Below, piece by piece: positions 37,055 through 47,081 of a stretch of DNA of 47,792 nt (positions are counted from its first letter, which is position 1; each line of letters opens with the position of its first letter). Origin of the DNA: a virus; the IMG/VR virus record IMGVR_UViG_3300007346_000047, positions 1-47,792 of that record. The stretch is one strand, 5' to 3'. The notes beneath the pieces were generated by a model that had not been told where the DNA came from, searched no databases, and saw only the letters and a list, made by a program, of their open reading frames with translations. Made by a program: the position numbers and the translations under genes.

Positions 37055-38331
37055 ACAAGATTGGAAAATCCGCCCGCTTTTTCTTCGGCGGCCCGCGCCA
37101 AAAGTTGTTGGGTAAAATCAGCCCCCGCGGAAGGGTTGAAGTCGAAATAATCAGGCCTTTGCATGTATTCCGGCACAGCCAAGTATTCTGTGTTGTTTAA
37201 TAGCGCGCCGCCCGGTGCCCGGATAGGGCGTGGAGACCGTACCTGTGCCCGCGACTCTGGTCTTATCTGCATTGTTACAGGAGAAACAGACCCTTCTTTT
37301 GGTTCAGCGGCATATGCTCCGATCCCGCCAGAGGAGCCGTAGGCCGTGGCCCGCGCGACGTCGTCTTTTGAGGGGTCTCCAAAGTCCAAGGGGTCTTCAA
37401 AGTCCAAGGGGCCTACGTTTTCTGCGGGGGCTTCGCGGTTCAAGGTGTTTACGGCTCCCGCATCTTCCAACAAGTTAGAATAGAATTTACGAGACGCGTC
37501 AAAAACGGCCTTATATTCCGGCAAAGCCTCTGACAACAAACGTTCAAACTCACTAAAACTTCCATATTTGCTAAGAAGAATGTTATGGAAGTTTTCCAAC
37601 TCCCGCATCTCTACCGCAGATGATTCATCATTAATGTTGTTTCTCAGCTCTTCTAAGCGAGCGTAATCGGAAAGAACCTCTTCTTCAAAAGTTAACGACG
37701 GGTCGCCATCTGAAACCGACGTCACAGGGACTTCCAGTTCAGAAAGTTCTGGAACCCGGCCGCCCTCTGCAAAGGACTGCAAAGGACTACCAAACGGAGA
37801 CATATTTGATTGTCCGTCGCCGCTAAATAAATTGCCGAAGACAGACCCTATGCCCTGGCCTATGCCCTGTTGAGCAACAGTGGGCAGGGGCATGTTAGAC
37901 CCAAACGGAGATATATTTGATTGTCCGCCGCCGCTAAATAAACTGCCGAAGACAGACCCTATGCCCTGGCCAACGCTCTGAGAAAAACCCGGAGATACAT
38001 TTGACTGTCCGCCGCCACCAAATATTTGTTCTTCAGCGCGCCTAATGTCGCTTATAAAATCATTTAATTTTTTGTCGTTAGGTCTGATATGCTTGTTGCG
38101 AAGAGCATCAGCATAATCGTTAAGAAAATTCCCTGGGCCCCTATTTGAGCCCATTCTCGGACCTGTCGTCGATCTGTCTCGCGAGACATCATATATAGGC
38201 GAGCCAACCGAAAAAGCCGCCCCTGCGGGTAAAGGTCCATATTTGCTGGGATAACTATTTAAATTTTGAGCGCGCTTCCGCGCGCTGGGATAACTATTTA
38301 ATTCTTGTAAAGTAAGAACTGGCATGCTCAT
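37051..38331 (-). CDS. Gly-rich internal virion protein (426 aa)
   Basis: ATG at 38331 (MSMPVLTLQELNSYPS) chosen over an upstream TTG; GGGAG lies ahead. NSYPS is duplicated at the start. Three imperfect repeats of GGQSN(V/I/M)SP and VGQGIGSVFGSLFSGG occupy about residues 110-195, then SFAEGGRVPELSE, the GG element shared with other virion proteins. The rest is helical and acidic. Most likely a minor ejection protein. Ends the internal-protein cluster and overlaps the helicase gene's end. Confidence 0.6.
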   Translation of the reverse strand: MSMPVLTLQELNSYPSARKRAQNLNSYPSKYGPLPAGAAFSVGSPIYDVSRDRSTTGPRMGSNRGPGNFLNDYADALRNKHIRPNDKKLNDFISDIRRAEEQIFGGGGQSNVSPGFSQSVGQGIGSVFGSLFSGGGQSNISPFGSNMPLPTVAQQGIGQGIGSVFGNLFSGDGQSNMSPFGSPLQSFAEGGRVPELSELEVPVTSVSDGDPSLTFEEEVLSDYARLEELRNNINDESSAVEMRELENFHNILLSKYGSFSEFERLLSEALPEYKAVFDASRKFYSNLLEDAGAVNTLNREAPAENVGPLDFEDPLDFGDPSKDDVARATAYGSSGGIGAYAAEPKEGSVSPVTMQIRPESRAQVRSPRPIRAPGGALLNNTEYLAVPEYMQRPDYFDFNPSAGADFTQQLLARAAEEKAGGFSNLV

Positions 38332-38332
38332 C

Positions 38333-41300
38333 TCATAAACTCCCAATCCCGGTCATCATGGCATCACCCGGAAACAATTGTTGCATCCGGGCACGTTGTT
38401 CAGGGTTTGCAGCGCCGGTCATCGGGGCAGGAGCCGCGGGCCGCGGAGCGGTAGCCGGGGGACGGTAAGGACCGGCCGGTCCGGCAGGCATTTCCGCAGC
38501 GTTTGCTGTAGAGAAAATATTGAGGGCAGCGGACGAAGAGGTGTTCGAAGCAGGTGTTCCCAACCGTTCTGGAGTATTTTTCCTAAACTGCTCGGCTTCA
38601 TCTTCCTCAAAGACGGAGGGAACAACTTGAACGGCCGTTCTTCGAAGAGGAGGTACGATGGTGCCGTCTACAATGAGCTTCCGAACCAGTCCTCCTGCGA
38701 TACGAGCGTTTTCCTCTTCTGATTTACCTTTACGGAGAATATATTGAGCATACGTTGGGTCCTCCAAAAATCTTTTGATAATGTTTGCTCTTGTTATGCC
38801 GGGGGCCGCTTCAAAAACTTGCGCAGCTAAATCTCTTGCCGCTGCCGCCGTAGTTCCTTGAGCAATAAGTGAATTAGGCGAACCCATAGCTTGCGCCAAG
38901 TTTCCGCCAACAGAGGAACCGGCAACGCTGGCGAGAACTCTAACTCCCGGAGCCATTTGACCCATAATTTTGTCAAGTTCTGCGGGAGTTCCGGTTTTAA
39001 CTTGGTTTTGTAACTTAGCCGCTTGGCCCAAGGCCTTTTGTAAATTTTCCAAGTGGGTTTTTGAAAAAACCTTGTTATCCACCAACCAATCCGCCAAGGA
39101 TTGTTTTTCTTTACCTCTTTGATTGGAAGCAAAAAGGTTTTTGTACACTACCAAGGGGTCAAAATCTTTAGCCAATCGACCTGGGTTAGCCAAAGCGTAA
39201 TCCATAACGGCACTACGAAAACCGTCCATAGCGTCTTCTTTGACGTAAGTTACGTTGTCTATTTTGCTTACCCAAAAAGACGGGGCGTGACGGACAACGT
39301 CCAACAAACCACCCAGATTTTGAAAAGGCGTATCTGACTTGGAAAGAGCGGAATGAACTGCCGCAGCAGGGTTTTCAAACCCCCCACTGTCTTTGTCGGG
39401 AAGCAACGTGTAAAAAGAAAAATCTTTTTTCTTATCCGCTATCTCTCTTTTGGTTTTTTCTAACGTGTCTACAAATATATTTAAAAAGCCGGTTTCGCCT
39501 TTAAGTATGGCGTCCAAGTCCGCTTTTAAATCCGGCAACGCCTCTAAAGTTTCTTCATTTGCAGGATTATTAACCCATTTTTTTACCTCGGCAACATTAA
39601 ATGTTGCGGGTTTTTCAGGGTCGAATTTTTGAAAAGCTTGGTGTTTAATTTGGCGAAGCGCTGTTTCTAAAAGCCCGTCTGTGGTAATGGCATCTTCAAT
39701 TGTTTCGTTTAAAGAATCAAAAAGCGTACCGCTTTCAACCATTTTCCCGGTTAGTTTTCCCGTTTCTGGGTCAGAAAAAAACTGAACTTTATACCCTGAA
39801 TAAGATTCTAATTCCAATTTATTTTTACGATTATTAATCCATTTGCGCGCCTTTCGAAGATTGATAATGTCTCCATCTCCGTCTCCACGCTCTGGAAACA
39901 TTGAAACTTCCTTCAAGAAAGATTCTCTTAACCGTTTTCCAACCTCTGGTGCTCCCGAAAAAAGAGCTCCCATGTGTTGTACCGCGGCAATTTTGGCCAT
40001 TTGTGAAATTTCTCTAAATTGTTCACTTCCATTCAGGTTTCCGAAAGTTAAACCGACAATGTCGTCGGGGTTGATTATGTCCGCACGTTTTTTTCTACCC
40101 AAAATTTCACCCGGAAATTGACGTTTAAAAACGTCAACATATGCTGCGTAGTTTGCCCGAGCTACGTCCAAATCTACGCTGACTCCCGGCGGAAGCGCGT
40201 CTATATCCGCCTGAACCGCGGCTCTAAAAGCGTTAGCAATCTGCGCGGCCCTCGTTCCGGGAAAATCGTTTTCTATTTCTAAGGCTGCGCTGCGAATACC
40301 CACTAAACCTCTAACGGAAATTCCGTCGAAGTCGTTTTCGTCAGAAGGACCAGAACGACTATCCACTACGCCTTTTTGGATTTCGTTTCTTTTTGCTTGA
40401 ACTGCTTCAATGAGCGGTGTTTTAGTTTCACCGCGCCTATAGTTTCTGTTTAACCAATCGTCTAAGGACGTTAAAGTGGCTTGTCCGGGTTCGTCCCATC
40501 CTTTAGAAGCAGAAAGATTGTCAAAAGATTTTTTTAAATCCGGACTGGCAGACAAAGCATTGTAAAAATACTCAAAATTTAAACTTTGTTGAGTTGGGCC
40601 CGCAAAAGGTATGTTTAAATCTTTCGCTTTTTCTTTAGAATAGGCAATTAAATCCGATATTCTTCCAAACGCGACCCTGTCAGAATGTGTAGTTTCCGCG
40701 TCTATTATACTTTTCCAGAAAGAAACAACGTTTGGAACGTCGGTTTCTTCACCGGTGGAAAGGTCCACAAAATCCGCAACGCGGAGGTCCGGGTCTATGC
40801 GCTTATATAAAGCGTCAGAAATAGTTTTTGCCCTTCGCTGTTGTTCTTCGACCACGTTTTTTAATTTGCGACCCAAAAAAGCGGTTTTGTTTGTAGCCGA
40901 CATCAGTTCAGGATAATTGGGTGAAATTTTTTTTAAAGCATCAAGAAGGTTATCTTTAGCTTGGTCGGTTTTTAGCTGCAAAGATAATTCAAACGTATTC
41001 TTCATGTGTTCAGCCGCTGCGGCCGCAAGCGTAGAATCCCCAGAAAAATACATGTCCAAAATCATGGAAGAAGCTTCTTTGGCAAGCGTATCTTTTTGAG
41101 CCGCGGAAACAGACGCGCCTCCAAAAAAAGAATTTGCCAAAGCTTCTTCGAGTTTTAAAATCGCAGGGTTGTTTGTTGCGAGAGCAGTGGTTTCCGGCAG
41201 GCTTTTGCCGGGGTTGTTTTTTAGCCAAGATTCCCTGAATACTCCGTATTCGTTGTTGTCCAAAGATTTCAGAACTTCTTCAGTGGACGTTCCGTTTTTT

Positions 41301-42805
41301 TCCAAAAAAGCCTGTAAAAAAATTTGAACATCGGACTCTTGTTGGTCTCGGCGACCGGAAAAAAAATCGCCCCCAGAAGCCGCAATATTTTTGGCGGTCT
41401 GTATGGGGGAAAAAGCTGCTTTAGAAACACCTTTTAGAGCCGGAACGGCCTTCCTCAAAAGAAGGTCCATGCTGTAACCGGCACCCATGTTTGCACCCAT
41501 CTCCAAAAGAAAGGTGTTCAGAGCGGTGTTGTCGTTTTGTCGCGCCGACTCTTTTGCAAGCTGACCTGCGCCAGACGCGCCCAATTCAGTGCTCAGGAAC
41601 ACAACCGGGTGTTTCCGCGCGTCTTCTCCTATGCGGTTGATAATATCTTCCATAGTACGCGACGCACGGATGCTACCGGTTTCGCGAACAAGCCGACCCC
41701 TTTCGGGTTTGTAATAAGTTCGAGACTTAAATGCGCGGTTCACAACGTTTGGGTTGAAAACTTCCAGCGTTCCCGGATTGTTTAAGACAAAGTCCTTGGC
41801 CCGGTTTTTACCGGAAACCGTGCGCGGAAACCGCGCCACCACTTTTCCAGTGGCGTCTGCGACGGTGTAACCGTCCGACGCACCCAAACCCGGACCCGTA
41901 ATTACTCTTTTTTCGCTGGTTTCTATGAGGTTACGGTAGCCTAAGTTAGTGTTGTTTTGAATCCTGTTTACAAGCGAAACCCCACCAGCAACGTCTTCAG
42001 CCACGCCTCTCGTCACATTAGCAGGACCTTCCGTTCCCGGAAGAAGAATGTCTTCCTCCCCGAACAATACTTTTTCTGTAAGTTCTATGGGGGTGTTTGC
42101 CGCTATTGCAGCGGTAATGCCCCCACTAACGGTGGCTAACAACCGGGCAAGTAATGTTTTTCTGTTTTTCGGAATAACATTCCTCAACAAACGGTTAGTT
42201 TCTTCCATGCCCCACACGAAGGCGTATGTTTGCGCGGCTCCCGTTAAGGCCCCACGTTGTGCGTTCTCCAAGACCGCTGAAAGTGTGTCTCCTCGGACAA
42301 TCGGTTGGCCTCCCGGACCTCGGACAAAGTGCAAAATAATATTTTCGGGAGAATCAAAAATTATCCGTCGTTCTTCGTCCGTAAAATCAGGGGTTTCACG
42401 GAGAGCTAAAGGAGCCGTCCCGTCAAGCATAGTTTCTAAAGTGGCGTCTTGAGGGTTTCCGCCTGTAATTTCCCTAAGAATAAACCGCGCAAGGCCGCTT
42501 GAAACGGTTTCTGAGCTTAAGTTTTCTCGTTTATTTTGAGCATTTTTAAATGCAACCGATTCTGCCAAATTTTCTAATTCGCCTTTTTCAACATAAAAAA
42601 GACCGGGAAGACGTTCTTCCGAATCAGTGGGAAAATTCGGGTAATCATCGGGGTCAAAGCCGAACAACCTCTGCATGAAAGGCCGTTCAACACCCCCTTC
42701 CATAGAAGTTTCATTAGGAGTAGGTCCCGTTTCGGCCACCGTCTCCGTCTCCGTAGCAGTAGGTCCCGTTTCGAGGGGGTTTACGTTGTTAGGTGCCTCG
42801 TACAT
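38333..42805 (-). CDS. Giant internal/ejection protein (1490 aa)
   Basis: Almost entirely helical, with long heptad-like stretches and a probable membrane-active segment near residue 230 (ARLLATVSGGITAAIAANTP). C-terminus RARMQQLFPGDAMMTGIGSL resembles the (N/P)EQRxRxxxLFPxD tail of very large proteins in marine podoviruses, which are thought to be ejected into the cell envelope to guide DNA. N-terminus is acidic and Thr/Pro-rich. No lytic transglycosylase motif was identified. Spaced 6 bp from the upstream gene. Confidence 0.7.
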   Translation of the reverse strand: MYEAPNNVNPLETGPTATETETVAETGPTPNETSMEGGVERPFMQRLFGFDPDDYPNFPTDSEERLPGLFYVEKGELENLAESVAFKNAQNKRENLSSETVSSGLARFILREITGGNPQDATLETMLDGTAPLALRETPDFTDEERRIIFDSPENIILHFVRGPGGQPIVRGDTLSAVLENAQRGALTGAAQTYAFVWGMEETNRLLRNVIPKNRKTLLARLLATVSGGITAAIAANTPIELTEKVLFGEEDILLPGTEGPANVTRGVAEDVAGGVSLVNRIQNNTNLGYRNLIETSEKRVITGPGLGASDGYTVADATGKVVARFPRTVSGKNRAKDFVLNNPGTLEVFNPNVVNRAFKSRTYYKPERGRLVRETGSIRASRTMEDIINRIGEDARKHPVVFLSTELGASGAGQLAKESARQNDNTALNTFLLEMGANMGAGYSMDLLLRKAVPALKGVSKAAFSPIQTAKNIAASGGDFFSGRRDQQESDVQIFLQAFLEKNGTSTEEVLKSLDNNEYGVFRESWLKNNPGKSLPETTALATNNPAILKLEEALANSFFGGASVSAAQKDTLAKEASSMILDMYFSGDSTLAAAAAEHMKNTFELSLQLKTDQAKDNLLDALKKISPNYPELMSATNKTAFLGRKLKNVVEEQQRRAKTISDALYKRIDPDLRVADFVDLSTGEETDVPNVVSFWKSIIDAETTHSDRVAFGRISDLIAYSKEKAKDLNIPFAGPTQQSLNFEYFYNALSASPDLKKSFDNLSASKGWDEPGQATLTSLDDWLNRNYRRGETKTPLIEAVQAKRNEIQKGVVDSRSGPSDENDFDGISVRGLVGIRSAALEIENDFPGTRAAQIANAFRAAVQADIDALPPGVSVDLDVARANYAAYVDVFKRQFPGEILGRKKRADIINPDDIVGLTFGNLNGSEQFREISQMAKIAAVQHMGALFSGAPEVGKRLRESFLKEVSMFPERGDGDGDIINLRKARKWINNRKNKLELESYSGYKVQFFSDPETGKLTGKMVESGTLFDSLNETIEDAITTDGLLETALRQIKHQAFQKFDPEKPATFNVAEVKKWVNNPANEETLEALPDLKADLDAILKGETGFLNIFVDTLEKTKREIADKKKDFSFYTLLPDKDSGGFENPAAAVHSALSKSDTPFQNLGGLLDVVRHAPSFWVSKIDNVTYVKEDAMDGFRSAVMDYALANPGRLAKDFDPLVVYKNLFASNQRGKEKQSLADWLVDNKVFSKTHLENLQKALGQAAKLQNQVKTGTPAELDKIMGQMAPGVRVLASVAGSSVGGNLAQAMGSPNSLIAQGTTAAAARDLAAQVFEAAPGITRANIIKRFLEDPTYAQYILRKGKSEEENARIAGGLVRKLIVDGTIVPPLRRTAVQVVPSVFEEDEAEQFRKNTPERLGTPASNTSSSAALNIFSTANAAEMPAGPAGPYRPPATAPRPAAPAPMTGAANPEQRARMQQLFPGDAMMTGIGSL

Positions 42806-42811
42806 ATCTAA

Positions 42812-45067
42812 TCACTTCCCCCCGTTCCGGTTCCGCTTCCTCTCATCCGATTTCTTTTGAGCTTCCTGTCGCAAGCGACGGCCCTTAAAAAGGTCCTCGG
42901 GATCGTCCGCGGGTTTTACATATTCTAATTGATCCAATAGGCTTTGGTATTGATTGCGGAAAACCACACCATCAATCAAAAATTGTTCAAGAACGGCTAT
43001 TTGTTCGGGAGCTCGAACAATCCCGGATAGAAGCATCGCTTTTCCTGTTCGTAACCGTTGGTCTATTTCACGTAGTGTATTGACAGTGCGGTTTTTTACG
43101 TCCTCGGGACCGCGAGTAAAATCAGCCGATGGGAGTAATTTTTTGTAGTCTTGTGCGCGCCAAACGGAATCGCGCAATCCGGGTTGCCCAGAAGACCAAC
43201 GTTCAAAATCCGTGTTTATCTTTGACAGGGTTTCCCGAAGTTTAGTGGTTTGGGTGGCAATTCTAGCCTTAAAAGCCGTGTCAGCAATACGGGACGCGAT
43301 GTTTTTAATAGCACCTGGTACTCCAAAAGCATGCGGCACAAAACCCTCTTCAAACGCTGCAAAGGCACCAGTCTCGTCGTCTCCTAAGCTCTTAGTTAAG
43401 GCCTTATCTACGTTTTTAAGCAAACCTACTTGTTGTCGTGCCGGTAACGGGGTTAAACCCTCGATTTTTTCGTCATTTTCGTTACGAGGAACGGTTACCT
43501 TAAACTCGTCGAGCGAAGTTTTATAACCCAAAACACTTTGTGTCGTATCATAATCGGCGACGGCAGCGGCAGGGGTAACGGGAACGGGAACGGGATCGGC
43601 AGCGGCAGGGAGAACGGGAGCCTTATTCCCTCCCGCCAGGGCCGCATCATAACTGGCAACGGCAGCGGCAGCAGCCGCAGCGGGATCGGGATCGGCAGCC
43701 GCAGCGGGATCGGCAGCGGGAGCGGGAACCTTATTCATTCGCGCCAGGGCCGCATCATAGGCTTGTTTTACCGGCGGTATAAGTGTCAGGCCCCTAACCA
43801 CTGTTTCAGTGGGGCGACCGTCTACGCCAACCCCTCGTACTACTTGGTCTTGTTGAGCGATACGGAGTTCCTGCATAATGGCGTTTTGCTCGTTTTGAGG
43901 CATCGTCCCATCACGCAAGGCATTTACGCGGTCAGTCATTTTAGAAAAAGCCACGGCATGTTGTGCAGGCGTTGGTGTAGTACCAAAGATCATTCCGATC
44001 TCATTTGCCGTAGCCACCTCATCGGGACTGGATTTGTTTATGTTATGAGAAACCCCTGGTATACCCGGTAAGTACGCGGTGACGACACTCCTCTTACCCG
44101 GTTTTTGCGCTTCAATGCGCGCTTTTCTTTCTTCCGCCGCCGCTTTAAGCGCCGCGGCGCGTGCAGCTTCCCCCGCGCTCAACGCCGCAAGATCAAGACT
44201 TTGCAAATACTTTTTCTGGTCAGCTTGAATTTCGTTAATCGGAGCCGATCGGCCCGGAACATTGGCCAAAACGGGTGAGAAAGCCGCAGCCAAATTTTGC
44301 ATGACGCTGCCGCCCGGAACGGGGCCCGCGGCTAAATTCAGACCGGCCGCAGCCGCATCAAACAGAATGTTTGCTTCGGCCGTGTTCCGCGCACCTTCAG
44401 TCGCGGCTTCAAGTTCCGCCTCAGTCGCCCCAAACAACCGGCGATAAATTTCACTTCTTTCTTGCAGTGCTTTTTCTAGCTCGGCGTTTCCGCCTAAGCT
44501 AAAATTTACAGGGGGGCCCTCCATGGGAGCTTCTGGTCCGGGGTCCATATTTACCGTGGACATAATGCCCTCGGCCATCGGACCCTCGACGGGTACATCC
44601 ATGGCCCCCGCAGCAAGCCCGCCAACGCCCGCGTCCATGGGGTCCCCCCCCGCAGACGCCTGATCCATAATAATCACGGGCTGTAGCATGAGAAGAACCG
44701 AATCTGGTGTGCGGGCCGCGTCCTCCGGACCCACAAACTCGGCAAGTTCGTCCCTGCGCGCTTCAAGTGGAGCCGCGTCCTGACGGATGGCGTTAATAGC
44801 CTCCTCGACGTTGGAAGCCGCATCCAGATCACCAAGCACGTTCTGTGCGCCGGAAAGTCCCGCCATCAGCATTTGTTCGTCTTCGCCGGGCATGCCCATG
44901 TCCTGCGGAGCCATCGGAGGCGGAGCCATCGGAGGCGGAGCCATCGGAGGCGGAGCCATCCCCATATCCTGCGGGGGCATGTCGGTAGGAGCCATGCCGC
45001 CATACTGCATAGGCACGATTCCGCCGTCTCGGAACATCTGACGACCCATAATTGCTCTATTCATCAA
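42812..45067 (-). CDS. Internal virion protein with Met/Pro and Ala/Pro repeats (751 aa)
   Basis: Begins MMNRAIMGRQMFRDGGIVPM with the FxDGG element, then PPPMAP repeats (residues 35-50). The middle is helical (SLDLAALSAGEAARAAALKA). Residues 440-510 are Ala/Pro repeats around two YDAALA elements, reflecting DNA repeats at 43560-43760. The C-terminus is helical and basic (KKSDERKRNRNGGK). Likely an ejection protein; start overlaps the upstream stop (ATGA). Confidence 0.65.
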   Translation of the reverse strand: MMNRAIMGRQMFRDGGIVPMQYGGMAPTDMPPQDMGMAPPPMAPPPMAPPPMAPQDMGMPGEDEQMLMAGLSGAQNVLGDLDAASNVEEAINAIRQDAAPLEARRDELAEFVGPEDAARTPDSVLLMLQPVIIMDQASAGGDPMDAGVGGLAAGAMDVPVEGPMAEGIMSTVNMDPGPEAPMEGPPVNFSLGGNAELEKALQERSEIYRRLFGATEAELEAATEGARNTAEANILFDAAAAGLNLAAGPVPGGSVMQNLAAAFSPVLANVPGRSAPINEIQADQKKYLQSLDLAALSAGEAARAAALKAAAEERKARIEAQKPGKRSVVTAYLPGIPGVSHNINKSSPDEVATANEIGMIFGTTPTPAQHAVAFSKMTDRVNALRDGTMPQNEQNAIMQELRIAQQDQVVRGVGVDGRPTETVVRGLTLIPPVKQAYDAALARMNKVPAPAADPAAAADPDPAAAAAAAVASYDAALAGGNKAPVLPAAADPVPVPVTPAAAVADYDTTQSVLGYKTSLDEFKVTVPRNENDEKIEGLTPLPARQQVGLLKNVDKALTKSLGDDETGAFAAFEEGFVPHAFGVPGAIKNIASRIADTAFKARIATQTTKLRETLSKINTDFERWSSGQPGLRDSVWRAQDYKKLLPSADFTRGPEDVKNRTVNTLREIDQRLRTGKAMLLSGIVRAPEQIAVLEQFLIDGVVFRNQYQSLLDQLEYVKPADDPEDLFKGRRLRQEAQKKSDERKRNRNGGK

Positions 45068-47067
45068 AATAGCCCCGCTCTTGCTGCGCCTGATGCTGCG
45101 CTCAAACCACTAATACCAAATCCCAGCGCCTGTTGTCCGACAGACGGACCTGGGCTTAAGTTCTGACTGAACGACATTTGCGACGATGGTGTTTTAGAAT
45201 AAATGTCGGACAAGTACCCTAGCTGCTGCATCGGGTTAAACCGCTGCTGCATTTCGTTCTGTCGAGACGTATCAAACTGCGCTTGTTGCTGCTGTTGCTG
45301 TTGACGACCCAAGTCGAACAAGAACCCAGTTTGTTTCTGCCCCAAAGTCTGCGTACCTTCGGCAAGAGCACCTTGTTGCGTTGCAAGCTGGCCCTGAGTT
45401 TGAGCCGTGTTCAACCCGAGACGACCGTAATCTGTCCCCAGAGCACCCAGCCCTTGGCCGATAGCCGCTAATTGTTGAGCGCCCTGAAGACCCAATTGAG
45501 CTTGCTGACCTGCCCCCGTTTGCTGGAGCTGCGCCTGATTCTGACCTAAAGCGCCTTGTTGCTGCGCGGATCGTGCTGCAAGTTCTTGACTTGTAATGCC
45601 GAGGGCCGCGGCCCGATTGTCGATGTCGGCCTGTGACCTCAAGCCTTGAAGACCCAATTGCCCCGATTGTAGCCCCAACTGCCCCGCAAGCTGCGCGGCG
45701 TTAATGCCCGTCTGAGCTTGGAGTTGTTCAAAGCTAAGGCCCGTTTGCGCCAAGCTTTGTGCATTTGACGCAGCCAATTGTTCGGCGGCAAGGCGCTGCT
45801 GATTTGCAGCTTGTTGAGCCCCAAGACCAAGCTGACCTCCTTGTAAAAATTGCCCGGAAGCCAGTCTTTCCGCATCTAAGCCTAAAGCACCGGCCGACTG
45901 AGCGGCATTCGCCACGGAAGAAGAACCTTGTGCACCAAGCGCACCAGTAGACGTCGCCGCCTGCTGCGCGCGACCTTGCTGACGTTCAAACGCTTCTTGA
46001 GCCCGAGCGGAAGCAGATTCAAAACCAGCTTGCCGCATTTGAGCGGCGGTGCGACCCTGCTGTTCAAGTACATTTCGCGCCAATTCTTGTTCTGCCACCG
46101 CTTGCCGAGAACCGCCGAAAGCCCCCGCACCAACAGCTTGCGCAGCCACACTTTGTTGCTGTATATCACCCGCACGAGCAACGTCCGCCAAAGCTTGTTG
46201 TACGGCCTTGTCCTCAAACTCATTCATAAAAGCGCCTGCGCGGCCCGGATCAAATTCACCCGTCGTCTGTCCAAGTTGCGCAATTCCGGATAAAGCGCTG
46301 CTTTCACCCAAAGCGCCTGCGCGTTGGAGAGCAGAAGCTGCGTCCGCCGTTATGTTTCGTGCGTTCCGAACAGCACCTTGACTGCCTTGCAGCGCTTGTT
46401 CATAGGCGCTAATTCCTCCGGCAGAGGTGTCTTGAGCGGCTTGTCGAGCCTCTTGTGTAGCCGAACCGAGCTGTTGGCCAAGTTGTCCTAGAATAGGGGC
46501 CTGTGCAGCGTTAGCCGCAGCCGCAGTATTCAACCCAAGACCACTAGCTGCGCCCATCGCACCTTGGGCCGCACCAATCTGTCCGGGAATCTGTCCGGAA
46601 ATCGCACCTTGGTTGGCTAGATTGGCTTGCGCTATGTTTTGAGCGCCCCTTGCCGCCGCCCCCAGGCCCTGTTGAGCAAGACCCGTTTGGTTCAATCCAT
46701 ATTGTTGAGCGGCCGCTTGTCGCTGCGCAAGTAAAGCCTGTTGAACTGGGATTTGAAGGGCCGCTTGTTGAAAACGACTAGCGCCCTGATCTTGAAAGCG
46801 TTGCGCGCCGGGCATAACTCGGTTAGCCGACAGTTGCCCGGATTGCAGCCCCGCCGCAGCGCGGTTTAAAAAGGGTTGAAAGTTGTTTTGTTGGCTGAGG
46901 CCTTGATCCAAGGCTCGTTGTTGAAAGTCACTAAACCCCGCGGTTTGAAAATCAACCGGAGTTAAACCTCGAGCCACTTGAGCCCGCGCGTCGTTCAGAA
47001 GTTGGATGCGTGCCTGTTCAATTTCAGGGCTTTCCTGAAGAACTTGGACTGAGGTAGTTTCCGCCAT
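45064..47067 (-). CDS. Gln/Ala-rich internal virion protein (667 aa)
   Basis: Nearly the whole length is a Gln/Ala/Leu/Gly-rich helix with repeating LGLQ/AQLG-type elements (for example GLGAAARGAQNIAQANLANQ). Compositionally like marine-phage DNA-ejection or tail-core proteins. The last 60 residues (FNPMQQLGYLSDIYSKTPSS) form a more ordered tail. Function inferred from composition and neighbours only. Confidence 0.65.
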   Translation of the reverse strand: MAETTSVQVLQESPEIEQARIQLLNDARAQVARGLTPVDFQTAGFSDFQQRALDQGLSQQNNFQPFLNRAAAGLQSGQLSANRVMPGAQRFQDQGASRFQQAALQIPVQQALLAQRQAAAQQYGLNQTGLAQQGLGAAARGAQNIAQANLANQGAISGQIPGQIGAAQGAMGAASGLGLNTAAAANAAQAPILGQLGQQLGSATQEARQAAQDTSAGGISAYEQALQGSQGAVRNARNITADAASALQRAGALGESSALSGIAQLGQTTGEFDPGRAGAFMNEFEDKAVQQALADVARAGDIQQQSVAAQAVGAGAFGGSRQAVAEQELARNVLEQQGRTAAQMRQAGFESASARAQEAFERQQGRAQQAATSTGALGAQGSSSVANAAQSAGALGLDAERLASGQFLQGGQLGLGAQQAANQQRLAAEQLAASNAQSLAQTGLSFEQLQAQTGINAAQLAGQLGLQSGQLGLQGLRSQADIDNRAAALGITSQELAARSAQQQGALGQNQAQLQQTGAGQQAQLGLQGAQQLAAIGQGLGALGTDYGRLGLNTAQTQGQLATQQGALAEGTQTLGQKQTGFLFDLGRQQQQQQQAQFDTSRQNEMQQRFNPMQQLGYLSDIYSKTPSSQMSFSQNLSPGPSVGQQALGFGISGLSAASGAARAGLF

Positions 47068-47081
47068 GGTTCACAAACCTT